A stretch of 64,000 bases of DNA, from NCBI RefSeq assembly GCF_001458355.1, contig NZ_CYSA01000023.1, positions 62,001-126,000 on the forward strand, in the 5' to 3' direction. The stretch is from Thalassovita gelatinovora (GTDB lineage Bacteria; Pseudomonadota; Alphaproteobacteria; Rhodobacterales; Rhodobacteraceae). Position 1 is the first letter of the stretch; each line of letters opens with the position of its first letter. The notes beneath the pieces were generated by a model that was given only the letters and a program-made list of their open reading frames with translations, was not told the DNA's origin and did no database searches. Positions 53,592 through 61,279 of this stretch are shown piece after piece. The translations under genes were made by a program, and so were the position numbers.

Positions 53592-54085
53592 TGCCACTGG
53601 CCGATCAGAATTTTTCTCAATTGCTGATGCTGATCGGCCGACTCAATTATATCTGGACCAACACGGAAAGTCTTTTCATTCATCTTATCGCGGGCCTGAC
53701 CGGTACCGATACCGAAGCGGCGCTGATCATCTTTTTGACCCTCAACACCACCCGCGCGCGGGTGGAATTGGTTGAACGTCTGGTCAAGCTGGAACGAACC
53801 GACCCGGAATTGCGGCTGCGCATTCTTGAGGCGACAAAGATGATGATGCGTCAGTCGGCGCTGCGCAATCGCTATAATCACTGCATCTATTCGTTCGACA
53901 AGGATGCCGGTACGGCGCGGACGATCCTTATGCGGATCGCCGATCGCAAGGACACGCTCAAGATCGGGCAGACGGCCGATATCGACGACAAGGCGATCGA
54001 AGAAATCGAGGAAACGATCAAGACCTTGCAAAGCGTTAACGGGACCATCTGGAAGATCGTGCAAGATTACGAATTTCCGACCTGA
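53591..54085 (+). CDS. Hypothetical alpha-helical protein coupled to the LuxR gene
   Basis: This 164-residue protein starts in the TGATG overlap with the LuxR gene. It is helical throughout: NFSQLLMLIGRLNYIWTNTESLFIHLIAGLTGTDTEAALIIFLTLNTTRARVELVERLVKLE, then RNRYNHCIYSFD and a Glu/Ile-rich final helix (DDKAIEEIEETIKTLQSVNGTIWKIVQDYE). RNRYNH is a possible R-x4-H pair, but I cannot assign a family. Tight coupling suggests that it acts with the regulator. Confidence 0.75.
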   Translation: MPLADQNFSQLLMLIGRLNYIWTNTESLFIHLIAGLTGTDTEAALIIFLTLNTTRARVELVERLVKLERTDPELRLRILEATKMMMRQSALRNRYNHCIYSFDKDAGTARTILMRIADRKDTLKIGQTADIDDKAIEEIEETIKTLQSVNGTIWKIVQDYEFPT

Positions 54086-54106
54086 TGCCTTGGCAAGGTT
54101 AAAAAA

Positions 54107-54130
54107 GGCGCGGCCCATAAGAGCCGCGCC
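54107..54130 (-). terminator. Terminator of mcd
   Basis: On the minus strand GGCGCGGC and GCCGCGCC (54107-54114 and 54123-54130 on plus) form an eight-base stem followed by TTTTTT. It ends the mcd transcript 30 bases after the stop and may also slow the convergent LuxR-unit transcript. Confidence 0.8.
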
Positions 54131-54159
54131 GATTTGAAACAACGGTTCGAAGGTCAGGA

Positions 54160-55812
54160 TCAGCCCAGCAGACGCCGCGCGATCACTTGGGCCTGAATTT
54201 CGGCCGCGCCTTCGAAGATGTTCAGGATCCGCGCGTCGCACAGGATGCGGCTGATCTGATATTCCAGCGCGAAACCATTACCGCCATGGATCTGCAACGC
54301 GTTATCCGCCGCCGCCCAGGCGACGCGGGCGCCCAGCAGTTTCGCCATCCCGGCTTCGAGATCGCAGCGTTGATCGTTGTCTTTTTCCCAAGCCGAAAAA
54401 TAGGTCAGCTGCCGCGCCACCATGATTTCCACGGCCATCATCGCCAGCTTGTTGGCGACGCGCGGGAAATGGATCAGCGACTTGCCGAACTGTTTGCGAT
54501 CCTCGGCATATTGCATGCCGACTTCCAGCGCGTTTTGCGCCACGCCGATGGCGCGGGCCGCGGTTTGAATGCGGGCGGCTTCGAAGGTTTTCATCAATTG
54601 CTTGAAGCCTTGACCTTCGACTCCGCCAAGCAGGTTGTCGCCCTTGACCTTGAATTGATCAAAGCCGAGTTCGTATTCCTTCATGCCGCGATAACCCAGC
54701 ACTTCGATTTCGCCGCCGGTCATGCCTTCGGTCGGGAACGGGTTGGCGTCGTCGCCCGGGGTCTTTTCGGCCAGGAACATCGACAATCCGCGGTGATCGG
54801 TGCTGTCGGGATCGGTGCGCGCCAGCAGGGTCATTACATGGGTGCGGGCGGCGTGAGTGATCCAGGTCTTGTTGCCGGTGACTTCGTAATCGCCGTCGGC
54901 GTTTTTCACCGCGCGGGTGCGCAGGGATCCCAGATCGGACCCGGTATTGGGTTCGGTGAACACGGCGGTGGGCAGGATTTCACCGCTGGACAGTTTCGGC
55001 AGCCAGTATTCCTTTTGTGCGTCGGTGCCGCCGGCAAGGATCAGTTCGGCCGCGATTTCCGACCGGGTGCCGAGCGAACCGACACCGATATAGCCGCGCG
55101 ACAGTTCTTCGGACACCACCACCATCGATGCCTTGGACAGGCCCAGACCGCCGAAATCTTCGGGGATGGTCAGGCCGAATACGCCCATTTCGGCCAGTTC
55201 TTCGATGATTTCCATCGGGATAAAATCGTCTTTGAGGTGCCATTCATGGGCATCCGGGACGACCCGTTCATCGGCGTAGCGGCGAAATTGATCGCGGATC
55301 ATTTCCAGTTCTTCGTCCAGACCGGAGGCACCAAAGGTGGCGTGGCCAGCATTGTCGCGCATCAGCGCGACCAGACGGGTGCGGGCGGCTTGACTGTTGC
55401 CGCGCGCGACGAGCGTCGAAATCGCGTCGGTTTCGAGCGAGGCAGCGTCGAGACCGAGATCGGCAAGGCGCGCGATTTCGCCTTGGCTCATCGGGATGCC
55501 GCCCTTGATCTGGGCCAGGTATTCGCCAAAGGCGATCTGGTGGATCAACTGTTCCATTTCGCCGAATTTTCCGTCGCCGGACAACCGTTCCGCCCAAGCC
55601 TGCATCTGGGTTAGCGACTGGCCGTAAGTGGCCAGCCAAGACAACCCGTGGGTGGCGGCTTGATTGGCTTCGAGGGCGGCGCCGGAAATCCGGCCATCCT
55701 GCGAAAGGCTGTCACGCAAAGCGGCGATGGCAGTGTCGACCAGCGCCTTGACCGGGGGCACGGCCGCGCCGGTGAGTGTCAGAAGATCGGGAAGAATTAC
55801 AGTGTCGGTCAT
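54160..55812 (-). CDS. mcd: (2S)-methylsuccinyl-CoA dehydrogenase
   Basis: This 550-residue flavoprotein oxidises (2S)-methylsuccinyl-CoA to mesaconyl-CoA in the ethylmalonyl-CoA pathway, which replaces the glyoxylate shunt during growth on acetate and C1-C2 compounds. It is longer than ordinary acyl-CoA dehydrogenases because of an extra N-terminal domain (about 1-150, with HGLSWLATYGQSLTQMQAWAERL and FGEYLAQIKGGIPMSQGEIARLADLG), which is typical of Mcd. The standard fold follows: FTEPNTGSDLGSLRTRA, TGNKTWITHAARTHVMTLLART, QIHGGNGFALEYQISRILCDARILNIFEGAAEIQ. The ATG at 55812 is preferred. Confidence 0.9.
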   Translation of the reverse strand: MTDTVILPDLLTLTGAAVPPVKALVDTAIAALRDSLSQDGRISGAALEANQAATHGLSWLATYGQSLTQMQAWAERLSGDGKFGEMEQLIHQIAFGEYLAQIKGGIPMSQGEIARLADLGLDAASLETDAISTLVARGNSQAARTRLVALMRDNAGHATFGASGLDEELEMIRDQFRRYADERVVPDAHEWHLKDDFIPMEIIEELAEMGVFGLTIPEDFGGLGLSKASMVVVSEELSRGYIGVGSLGTRSEIAAELILAGGTDAQKEYWLPKLSSGEILPTAVFTEPNTGSDLGSLRTRAVKNADGDYEVTGNKTWITHAARTHVMTLLARTDPDSTDHRGLSMFLAEKTPGDDANPFPTEGMTGGEIEVLGYRGMKEYELGFDQFKVKGDNLLGGVEGQGFKQLMKTFEAARIQTAARAIGVAQNALEVGMQYAEDRKQFGKSLIHFPRVANKLAMMAVEIMVARQLTYFSAWEKDNDQRCDLEAGMAKLLGARVAWAAADNALQIHGGNGFALEYQISRILCDARILNIFEGAAEIQAQVIARRLLG

Positions 55813-55894
55813 CGTCAGGTCCTGTCCATCATGGGCCACGCATGGTCCACAAATTATATCCTTAATTGCTGCAGTGTGACATAATCTTTTTGCA

Positions 55895-55907
55895 GTTGCA
55901 GCGCAAC
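55895..55907. promoter_or_regulatory. Inverted repeat upstream of mcd
   Basis: GTTGC-AGC-GCAAC lies 83 bases before the mcd start, flanked by T5 and A5 runs; a further GTTGCGCAT half occurs at 55942-55950. The GCGCAAC core is shared with the repeats in front of pckA, hinting at a common carbon regulator. Confidence 0.35.
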
Positions 55908-55992
55908 AAAAATACCTATTGGCGTATTTATTAGATCGAAAGTTGCGCATGAATTTTCAGTAAAGGAAAATTCAGATGTGCTAAGAGACCGT

Positions 55993-56763
55993 ATGAGTAC
56001 ACTTTTTTCGATGATGTCGCCCGAAACTTTCGCTTTGGCCTTTGCGATCGCGCTGCTGGCCGGGTTTATCAAGGGCATGGTTGGATTTGCCATGCCGATG
56101 ATTCTGATTTCCGGGCTGAGCAGTTTCATCGATCCGCAATTGGCGTTGGCCGGTTTGATCCTGCCGACGGTTGCGACCAATGGTTGGCAGGCGTTGCGGC
56201 AGGGCCGGGCGGCGGCTTGGGAATCGGTCAAGCGGTTCCGGGTGTTCATGATGATCGGGCTGGTGACGATGCTGTTGAGCGCGCAATTGGTGCGGGTTCT
56301 GTCAGCGGAAACCATGCTGTTACTGATCGGGGTGCCGGTATCGGTGTTCGCGCTGATTCAGATGTACGGGCTGCGGTTGGTGCTGCCGGAAAAAGGGCGC
56401 GGCCTGATCGAAGCGGCGATCGGTGGATTTGCCGGGTTGATCGGGGGCATGTCGGGGGTCTGGGGACCACCGACGGTGCTGTATCTGACCGCACTGAACA
56501 CACCCAAGACCGAACAGGTCCGCATTCAGGGCGTGATTTACGGCCTGGGCGCGGTGGCGCTGCTGTTCGGGCATATCGGATCGGGTATTGTGAATCGCGA
56601 CACGGTGGTGTTTTCCGCCGCGTTGCTGATCCCGGCATTGCTGGGAACCTGGGTCGGATTCCGGGTCCATGACCGGATCGACCAGGTGGCATTCCGCCGG
56701 GTGACGCTGTTGGTGTTGTTCGTCGCGGCGCTCAACCTGGTGCGCCGCGGCTTGATGGGCTGA
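55993..56763 (+). CDS. TauE/SafE family sulfite exporter-like permease
   Basis: This 256-residue membrane protein has about eight helices and the two family repeats, LAGFIKGMVGFAMPMILISGLSSFIDPQLALAGLILPTVATNGWQAL and IGGFAGLIGGMSGVWGPPTVLYLTAL, each with the GFxxG(M/F)xG-type turn. Members move sulfite, sulfoacetate or other small anions across the inner membrane. ATG at 55993 is preferred over the GTG at 55978. It is divergent from mcd and convergent with the XRE gene, whose stop is three bases away. Confidence 0.87.
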   Translation: MSTLFSMMSPETFALAFAIALLAGFIKGMVGFAMPMILISGLSSFIDPQLALAGLILPTVATNGWQALRQGRAAAWESVKRFRVFMMIGLVTMLLSAQLVRVLSAETMLLLIGVPVSVFALIQMYGLRLVLPEKGRGLIEAAIGGFAGLIGGMSGVWGPPTVLYLTALNTPKTEQVRIQGVIYGLGAVALLFGHIGSGIVNRDTVVFSAALLIPALLGTWVGFRVHDRIDQVAFRRVTLLVLFVAALNLVRRGLMG

Positions 56764-56766
56764 CGC

Positions 56767-57141
56767 TCAGGCGTTGTTGGCGTCTTCTGCCGGAACGTAA
56801 CCGGCGACCGCGTCCACGAAGGACCGGATCTGCGATTTCAATCGTTCATCCTTGATTTTGCTGAAGACCGACGCGATGCGCGCGGTTTCTTCATCGATCA
56901 CCGGGGTGGATTCATCTGCAGTCTGATCAAGACCATCGAAGAAATATGACGGCGGTACGTTCAGGATATTGGCAATTTCGAACAGCTTGCTGGCCGAAAT
57001 GCGATTGCGGCCTAGTTCGTATTTTTGAACTTGTTGGAACGAAATGCTTAATCCTTTGGCGACATCAGTTTGGGTCAATCCGCGCAATACGCGAAGGTTC
57101 TTGAGTTTCTTGCCGACGTGAATATCTACTGGGTGTGACAT
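56767..57141 (-). CDS. XRE family transcriptional regulator
   Basis: This 124-residue protein has a Cro/CI helix-turn-helix: VGKKLKNLRVLRGLTQTDVAKGLSISFQQVQKYELGRNRISASKLFEIANILNVPPSYFFDGL. The C-terminal third (DEETARIASVFSKIKDERLKSQIRSFVDAVAG) is probably a dimerisation helix. This layout is common in alphaproteobacterial chromosomal regulators and not specific for phage. It is divergent from the LysR-like gene across 231 AT-rich bases in which I see no clear operator. Confidence 0.88.
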   Translation of the reverse strand: MSHPVDIHVGKKLKNLRVLRGLTQTDVAKGLSISFQQVQKYELGRNRISASKLFEIANILNVPPSYFFDGLDQTADESTPVIDEETARIASVFSKIKDERLKSQIRSFVDAVAGYVPAEDANNA

Positions 57142-57372
57142 ATCATTTTTCCATTTCAAACTACCAGAAGAAGAAACCAGCTTGGGTTGTTTCAATCAAT
57201 TGATTATGAATTTTCCTGAATGGTAAATATTTCATCCATCAATGTATGATTTGTGTTCCCAAGCATAAAGTCCCATAATATCAAAGCTTAACAGATTGAT
57301 TGATTCGAATGTGATGATGGGATTAACCAAGAAGAGTGCGCCTTTGGCGCGATGCCACCATAAGGGGGCTTG

Positions 57373-58257
57373 ATGGCAGAGCAGAAGAATCACCCGTTAT
57401 TGTTCGAACTTTTGCGTTCGTTTACCGCTTTAGCGGAGACGCTCAATCTGTCGCGAACGGTGGAAAGGATGAATTCCACCCGGCAGACGGTTCGGCGCCA
57501 TATCAACATACTGGAAGAGCTGATGGGAGAGCAGCTTTTCGTTATGGTCGATCGGCAGTATCAACTGACCGATGCAGGCCGCCGCTGTTTGCGCGAGGCC
57601 GAAGATATTCAAGCGCGCGGCGTGGCTTGGTTGAACGGAGAAGCGGGGCATATCGGTGGGCTGTTCCATATCGCCAAGGAAGAACCGGGAGGGTGGTGTT
57701 ATTATCTGCAACAGCATCCGATCAGCGAAATCTGGACCGGGAAAACCGAGCTGTTGAAGCAGGGGATCAAATGCTGGAGCGCGGCAGAAGGGCGGATCGC
57801 GGACAAAGCCTTTGACCCGATCCGCGATAACCTGATGGTGTTCCGCAAAACAGCGGAGGATTGGATTTGCACAGCAGTGGGCAGCCAGTCGTCCTATGCT
57901 ACGTGGTATGGATGGCGCTGGGAAAGCAGTTCAATCGGGCGCGCGGTGCCCGCGTTGCCGGGCGGGGCCGCGCATGCGGTGCAATTATCGCAACCATTCG
58001 AGGATATCCGCGCCACGCGCGGGCTACGATACGATCATGTGCACACCTATATGAATCGCGGCGAAGACAGCGTTCCCGAACCGATCAGTTTCAAGCGTCT
58101 GCTGCTGGGATGCCGGTATCCCGATGACAGTTTCGCAATGGCATCGATGGTGGTGCGCAGCTATGATTTGCAGATTGAGGGCCTGTCGCAGGACCGGATC
58201 GAAACCATGCCAGAAAATCAGGTGATGGAAGATTATTTCACCGGGGACAGGCAATAG
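57373..58257 (+). CDS. LysR-type HTH protein with unusual C-terminal domain
   Basis: This 294-residue protein begins with a LysR-like winged helix: LFELLRSFTALAETLNLSRTVERMNSTRQTVRRHINILEELMGEQLFVMVDRQYQLTDAGRRCLREAEDI. Beyond residue 75 the usual LysR linker and periplasmic-binding-like effector domain are not visible; instead there is a Trp-rich segment (WCYYLQQHPISEIWTGKTELL, EDWICTAVGSQSSYATWYGWRWESS). The ligand or partner is unknown. ATG 57373 follows AAGGGGG. It is 60 bases upstream of a gene of unknown function, the likely target. Confidence 0.78.
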   Translation: MAEQKNHPLLFELLRSFTALAETLNLSRTVERMNSTRQTVRRHINILEELMGEQLFVMVDRQYQLTDAGRRCLREAEDIQARGVAWLNGEAGHIGGLFHIAKEEPGGWCYYLQQHPISEIWTGKTELLKQGIKCWSAAEGRIADKAFDPIRDNLMVFRKTAEDWICTAVGSQSSYATWYGWRWESSSIGRAVPALPGGAAHAVQLSQPFEDIRATRGLRYDHVHTYMNRGEDSVPEPISFKRLLLGCRYPDDSFAMASMVVRSYDLQIEGLSQDRIETMPENQVMEDYFTGDRQ

Positions 58258-58289
58258 ACAAAGACATGTTAACCATGCCTACGCATTGT

Positions 58290-58312
58290 TCTCCTGTGTC
58301 AAGCACAGGAGA
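58290..58312 (+). promoter_or_regulatory. Hairpin/palindrome covering the ribosome binding site
   Basis: TCTCCTGTG (58290-58298) and CACAGGAGA (58304-58312) are perfect nine-base arms with loop TCAAG. The right arm contains AGGAG, the ribosome site of the ATG at 58318. Folded RNA would block initiation; as DNA it could be the operator of the upstream LysR-like protein. Confidence 0.6.
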
Positions 58313-58317
58313 CAAGC

Positions 58318-59037
58318 ATGACTATTCAAGATGTTTACGACGGGTCCCGGTATCTGACTGAGACTTTGAACACCCTGAAATCGCATCACCTGCATATCGA
58401 GGTGGGGGATGATTTCGAAACCTATGCACAAATCGTCAAAGCTGGCCGCCCGGAACAGCCGCTGGGACCACCGTTTGACCCAGAAAAGCAATTTTTGCCA
58501 GCGGCCAGAGGCGTTTGGATCATTGGCCGCAATGCCAAGGGCGATCTGGTTCATACCCAGGCTATGCGGCTTCTGGACCTTTACGATCAGACCTTGGCGC
58601 GGTTCCTGCGGTCGCGGTTTGGCGAATTTCCCCCCGGTGGTATGCGGATCGACGGGGACGGGTCATGGTTCCGTTCGGGGCCGGGGGCGGACAAGATAAC
58701 CGGGCGCACCGTTTACCATGGCGAGATGTGGATGAAGGATGATCCGGCTTATCGCGGTCGCGGTTTGATCGATCAACTGGCAAGGTTTTCGTTCTTGACC
58801 GCGATGCTGCATTGGCAACCCGATTTCGTTTTCGGATTCATTTTGCGATCGGTGGCGCGGCGCGGTTTGGCCGAGCGCGAAGGCTATATGCATTGCGATC
58901 CCTATTGTCTGAGCTGGAAGGTCGAGGGGCGCAATGAGCCGCTGGACTGCAATATGGTGTGGATGGCGATGGAAGACCTGCGCCATGTCATGCATGTGCC
59001 GATGAAACAGATGGTCCCGGCTCCGGTCGAAGTCTGA
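58318..59037 (+). CDS. Protein of unknown function with GNAT-like segment
   Basis: This 239-residue soluble protein is not assigned to a family. Its middle reads GRTVYHGEMWMKDDPAYRGRGLIDQLARFSFLTAMLHWQPDFVFGFILRSVARRGLAEREGYMH, which resembles the acetyl-CoA-binding RGxG helix and following strand of GNAT acyltransferases. The first 100 residues (SRYLTETLNTLKSHHLHIEVGDDFETYAQIVK, RGVWIIGRNAKGDLVHTQAMRLLDLYD) are not recognised. Acetyltransferase activity is a hypothesis. AGGAG at correct spacing sits in a hairpin. The regulator gene upstream is probably linked. Confidence 0.7.
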   Translation: MTIQDVYDGSRYLTETLNTLKSHHLHIEVGDDFETYAQIVKAGRPEQPLGPPFDPEKQFLPAARGVWIIGRNAKGDLVHTQAMRLLDLYDQTLARFLRSRFGEFPPGGMRIDGDGSWFRSGPGADKITGRTVYHGEMWMKDDPAYRGRGLIDQLARFSFLTAMLHWQPDFVFGFILRSVARRGLAEREGYMHCDPYCLSWKVEGRNEPLDCNMVWMAMEDLRHVMHVPMKQMVPAPVEV

Positions 59038-59178
59038 GCCGGGCGGCATCGTCGCGGCATCGATCAGGTCGTTGCTTGGGCCACCGGGGGGCGATCGGTG
59101 GGTGAGGGGAGCCCCGCCTGTCGCGCTGTTGGCCCGCCGGAGCAGGGCCGCGATTGGATTGCCTGCCAGCGGCGGGGG

Positions 59179-59616
59179 TCAGTCATTTTGCCGTGACCGT
59201 CCTTTTACGATCAGCTGCGGTACACCATCCGAGGTCAGGTCGGGGGAACACCCGTCTTCGCCAATGACCGCCTGAATCTGACTGCGCCAATTGGAAAAGC
59301 TTTCGAATTTGACGGTATCGAGCGGTTGGTCGAACTTGATCTTGATCCGGTAGGTTTTGCCCAATTTGGTCAAGGCCACGATCCGGCCGGTGAATGCCAG
59401 TCCCAGATAGTAGCCCTGAACCGGTGCTTGCGGGCGCAGGTCGCGGATGACAGAGCGTGAAAGCTGGGCGTGCAACGTGTTCCAGTCCCGTGCGCCGTTT
59501 TGACGGGCGATGCGTTCCAGCGCTTCGGCCTGACGGATGGGGGTACCCTGATCCGCCAGCGCCTGCCGCAGGGCTTTGGCCTGCGCCTTGGCTTCGGCTA
59601 TGCTTCGGAGGGTCAT
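59179..59616 (-). CDS. Glyoxalase-superfamily-related small protein
   Basis: This 145-residue protein has an N-terminal helical domain (SIAEAKAQAKALRQALADQGTPIRQAEALERIARQNGARDWNTLHAQL), a pattern I associate with glyoxalase-related proteins and their ANK-like neighbours, and a beta-rich C-terminal half (VQGYYLGLAFTGRIVALTKLGKTYRIKIKFDQPLDTVKFESFSNWRSQIQAVIGEDG). No metal-binding His/Glu set is evident, so glyoxalase activity is unlikely. The start overlaps the MATE stop by four bases (ATGA), implying joint translation. Confidence 0.72.
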   Translation of the reverse strand: MTLRSIAEAKAQAKALRQALADQGTPIRQAEALERIARQNGARDWNTLHAQLSRSVIRDLRPQAPVQGYYLGLAFTGRIVALTKLGKTYRIKIKFDQPLDTVKFESFSNWRSQIQAVIGEDGCSPDLTSDGVPQLIVKGRSRQND

Positions 59617-61010
59617 GTTTGCCTCGTCGTCATGGTCAATCCGAACCCCGGTCGCCCGAAATTCCGGGACACAATACGGGTGACGAGAGCGGTTGCAAAT
59701 ATCAACACGATCGCATCGGCCATCGGAAAGGCAAACCAGATCGCGCCAGGGCCGGAAAAGGTGGCCCAGACAAGGATCAGCACCGGGCTGAGCAGGAACG
59801 GTTTGACCAGGGTCAGAAGCGCGGTGCGGCCCGGTTGGCCCACGGCCTGAAAATAAAGCGCCAGAACCAGAACAGGACCGGAGAACAGGTAAAACAGAAG
59901 CATCGGCCGCAAGATGGCCGCAACCTGCGCGACAACCGCCGGATCGCTGACAAACCCGAACCCGATCTGCGTTCTGGTGGTGAGCAGGATCAATTCGACC
60001 AAGAGGCAATAGCCAAACGCCACCGCAAGCGACAACCGCAATGCCGCATCGGACCGGGCGTAGTGCCCCGCGCCGACATTGTTGCCGGCGATGCTTTGAG
60101 TGGTTAGCGCGATGGCCATTTGCGGCAGGAAAATAAAGCCGAGAATCCGGGTCACGATGCCATAGGCAGCGACCGTATCGGCATAGCCGGTTGCGGTCGT
60201 CAGGTGCAGCGTTGCGATGACGGTTGCGGATACCAGCGCCATGCCGATGAAGCTGAGGCTGAGCGGTGCGCCCAGTTTCAGCACCGGTTTCCAGCCGCCA
60301 CGCCAAGGATGTTGGGCAAGCGTGGCAAGCGGCACCAATCTGGGATCGCGCAGGCGTAGCCCGATCAACAGGCAAAGGCCCAGCCCCTGCGCCAGAACGG
60401 TGCCCCAGGCCGATCCTGCCACGCCAAGATCGAACAGCACGATCAGCACATAGTCGAGCAGGATATTGGCCAACGTGACCCCGACCGAAAGCAGCGCCAT
60501 GACCCCGGCGCGGCCTTCATTGCGCAAGGCGTCGGCATGGACCCCAAGCAGCACCTGCACCGGCATCCCGAAAATCAGGATCGACAGATAGACATGCGCC
60601 AGCGTGGCGATGTCGCCCTGCGCGCCCAGCAGATGGGCAAGCCCCCAGCGGCCCACGATCAGGAAGGTCATGATCAAGATCAGTGACATGCTGAGCGACA
60701 GGCCATGCGCACGGGCAAAAACATTTGCGGCGGCGTGTTTGTCGCCGGCACCCAGATGACGGGCCAACAGGCTGGACATGCCGCCGCTGACAAGGGTGGA
60801 CAGGGCGATGGTGATCATCACCACCGGAAAGCCCAAGCTGACTGCGGCCAGCGCATCGGCACCGACAAAATGCCCCAGAAACGCGGCATCGACGACATTC
60901 AACAGCCCGCTCATCGACATGACAAGCGTCATCGGCAGGGTATGGATCAGAAACAACCGTCCGATGGGAACGGTCAGGAAACGGTTATCAGCGGCGGGTC
61001 CGGACGACAT
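59613..61010 (-). CDS. MATE family efflux transporter
   Basis: This 465-residue protein has twelve membrane helices in two homologous bundles, starting with LFLIHTLPMTLVMSMSGLLNVVDAAFLGHFVGADALAAVSLGFPVVM and, in the second half, LKLGAPLSLSFIGMALVSATVIATLHL and QMAIALTTQSIAGNNVGAGHYARSD. MATE pumps export cationic drugs, polyamines or metabolites using sodium or protons. GAGGAG precedes the ATG. A structured leader of about 50 bases with two nested stems lies just upstream and may control it. Confidence 0.92.
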   Translation of the reverse strand: MSSGPAADNRFLTVPIGRLFLIHTLPMTLVMSMSGLLNVVDAAFLGHFVGADALAAVSLGFPVVMITIALSTLVSGGMSSLLARHLGAGDKHAAANVFARAHGLSLSMSLILIMTFLIVGRWGLAHLLGAQGDIATLAHVYLSILIFGMPVQVLLGVHADALRNEGRAGVMALLSVGVTLANILLDYVLIVLFDLGVAGSAWGTVLAQGLGLCLLIGLRLRDPRLVPLATLAQHPWRGGWKPVLKLGAPLSLSFIGMALVSATVIATLHLTTATGYADTVAAYGIVTRILGFIFLPQMAIALTTQSIAGNNVGAGHYARSDAALRLSLAVAFGYCLLVELILLTTRTQIGFGFVSDPAVVAQVAAILRPMLLFYLFSGPVLVLALYFQAVGQPGRTALLTLVKPFLLSPVLILVWATFSGPGAIWFAFPMADAIVLIFATALVTRIVSRNFGRPGFGLTMTTRQT

Positions 61011-61029
61011 CGCTCACTCCTCTCAAGAG

Positions 61030-61075
61030 GCATTTCAAGGTCGGTGGGGGCCTGCATTGCCCACCGTCGAAATGC
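61030..61075 (-). promoter_or_regulatory. Structured leader upstream of the MATE gene
   Basis: Two nested perfect stems are visible on the minus-strand transcript: outer GCATTTC/GAAATGC (61069-61075 with 61030-61036) and inner CGGTGGG/CCCACCG (61060-61066 with 61042-61048). The outer stem ends 20 bases before the start codon; a small CCTC/GAGG stem overlaps the ribosome site. It resembles a cis-regulatory RNA but I cannot match it to a known riboswitch class. Confidence 0.5.
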
Positions 61076-61226
61076 TTCGAGGGTGAGGTGATCGTCGTTT
61101 CGGGCTTCACCGTGACTTGCGTCCGCAGGCGGCAGGTGCCCGACACCTTGGTCGCTGATTAGTCGCTTCGCGCACGGGATGTCAACGGTGACGTCGACAA
61201 TCGCCGTTTACAGGCGCCAAACGAAA

Positions 61227-61253
61227 AACGCCCCGGCCAATGGCCGGGGCGTT
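61227..61253 (-). terminator. Rho-independent terminator of pckA
   Basis: AACGCCCCGGCC (61227-61238) and GGCCGGGGCGTT (61242-61253) form a twelve-base perfect stem with a three-base loop. On the minus strand it is followed by TTTTCGTTT and lies 26 bases after the pckA stop. Confidence 0.9.
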
Positions 61254-61279
61254 GAAGTGTCTGCGATGACGCTGCGCGA

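Noticed and set aside
54187-55614. 475-codon plus-strand frame across mcd
   Set aside because: Antisense to a strongly supported acyl-CoA dehydrogenase; composition is Phe/Gly/His-rich shadow sequence.
59179-60375. Single 398-residue protein spanning the glyoxalase-related gene and part of the MATE region
   Set aside because: The upstream part is out of frame with the MATE gene and shows Arg/His-rich shadow composition; the real start is the ATG at 59616.
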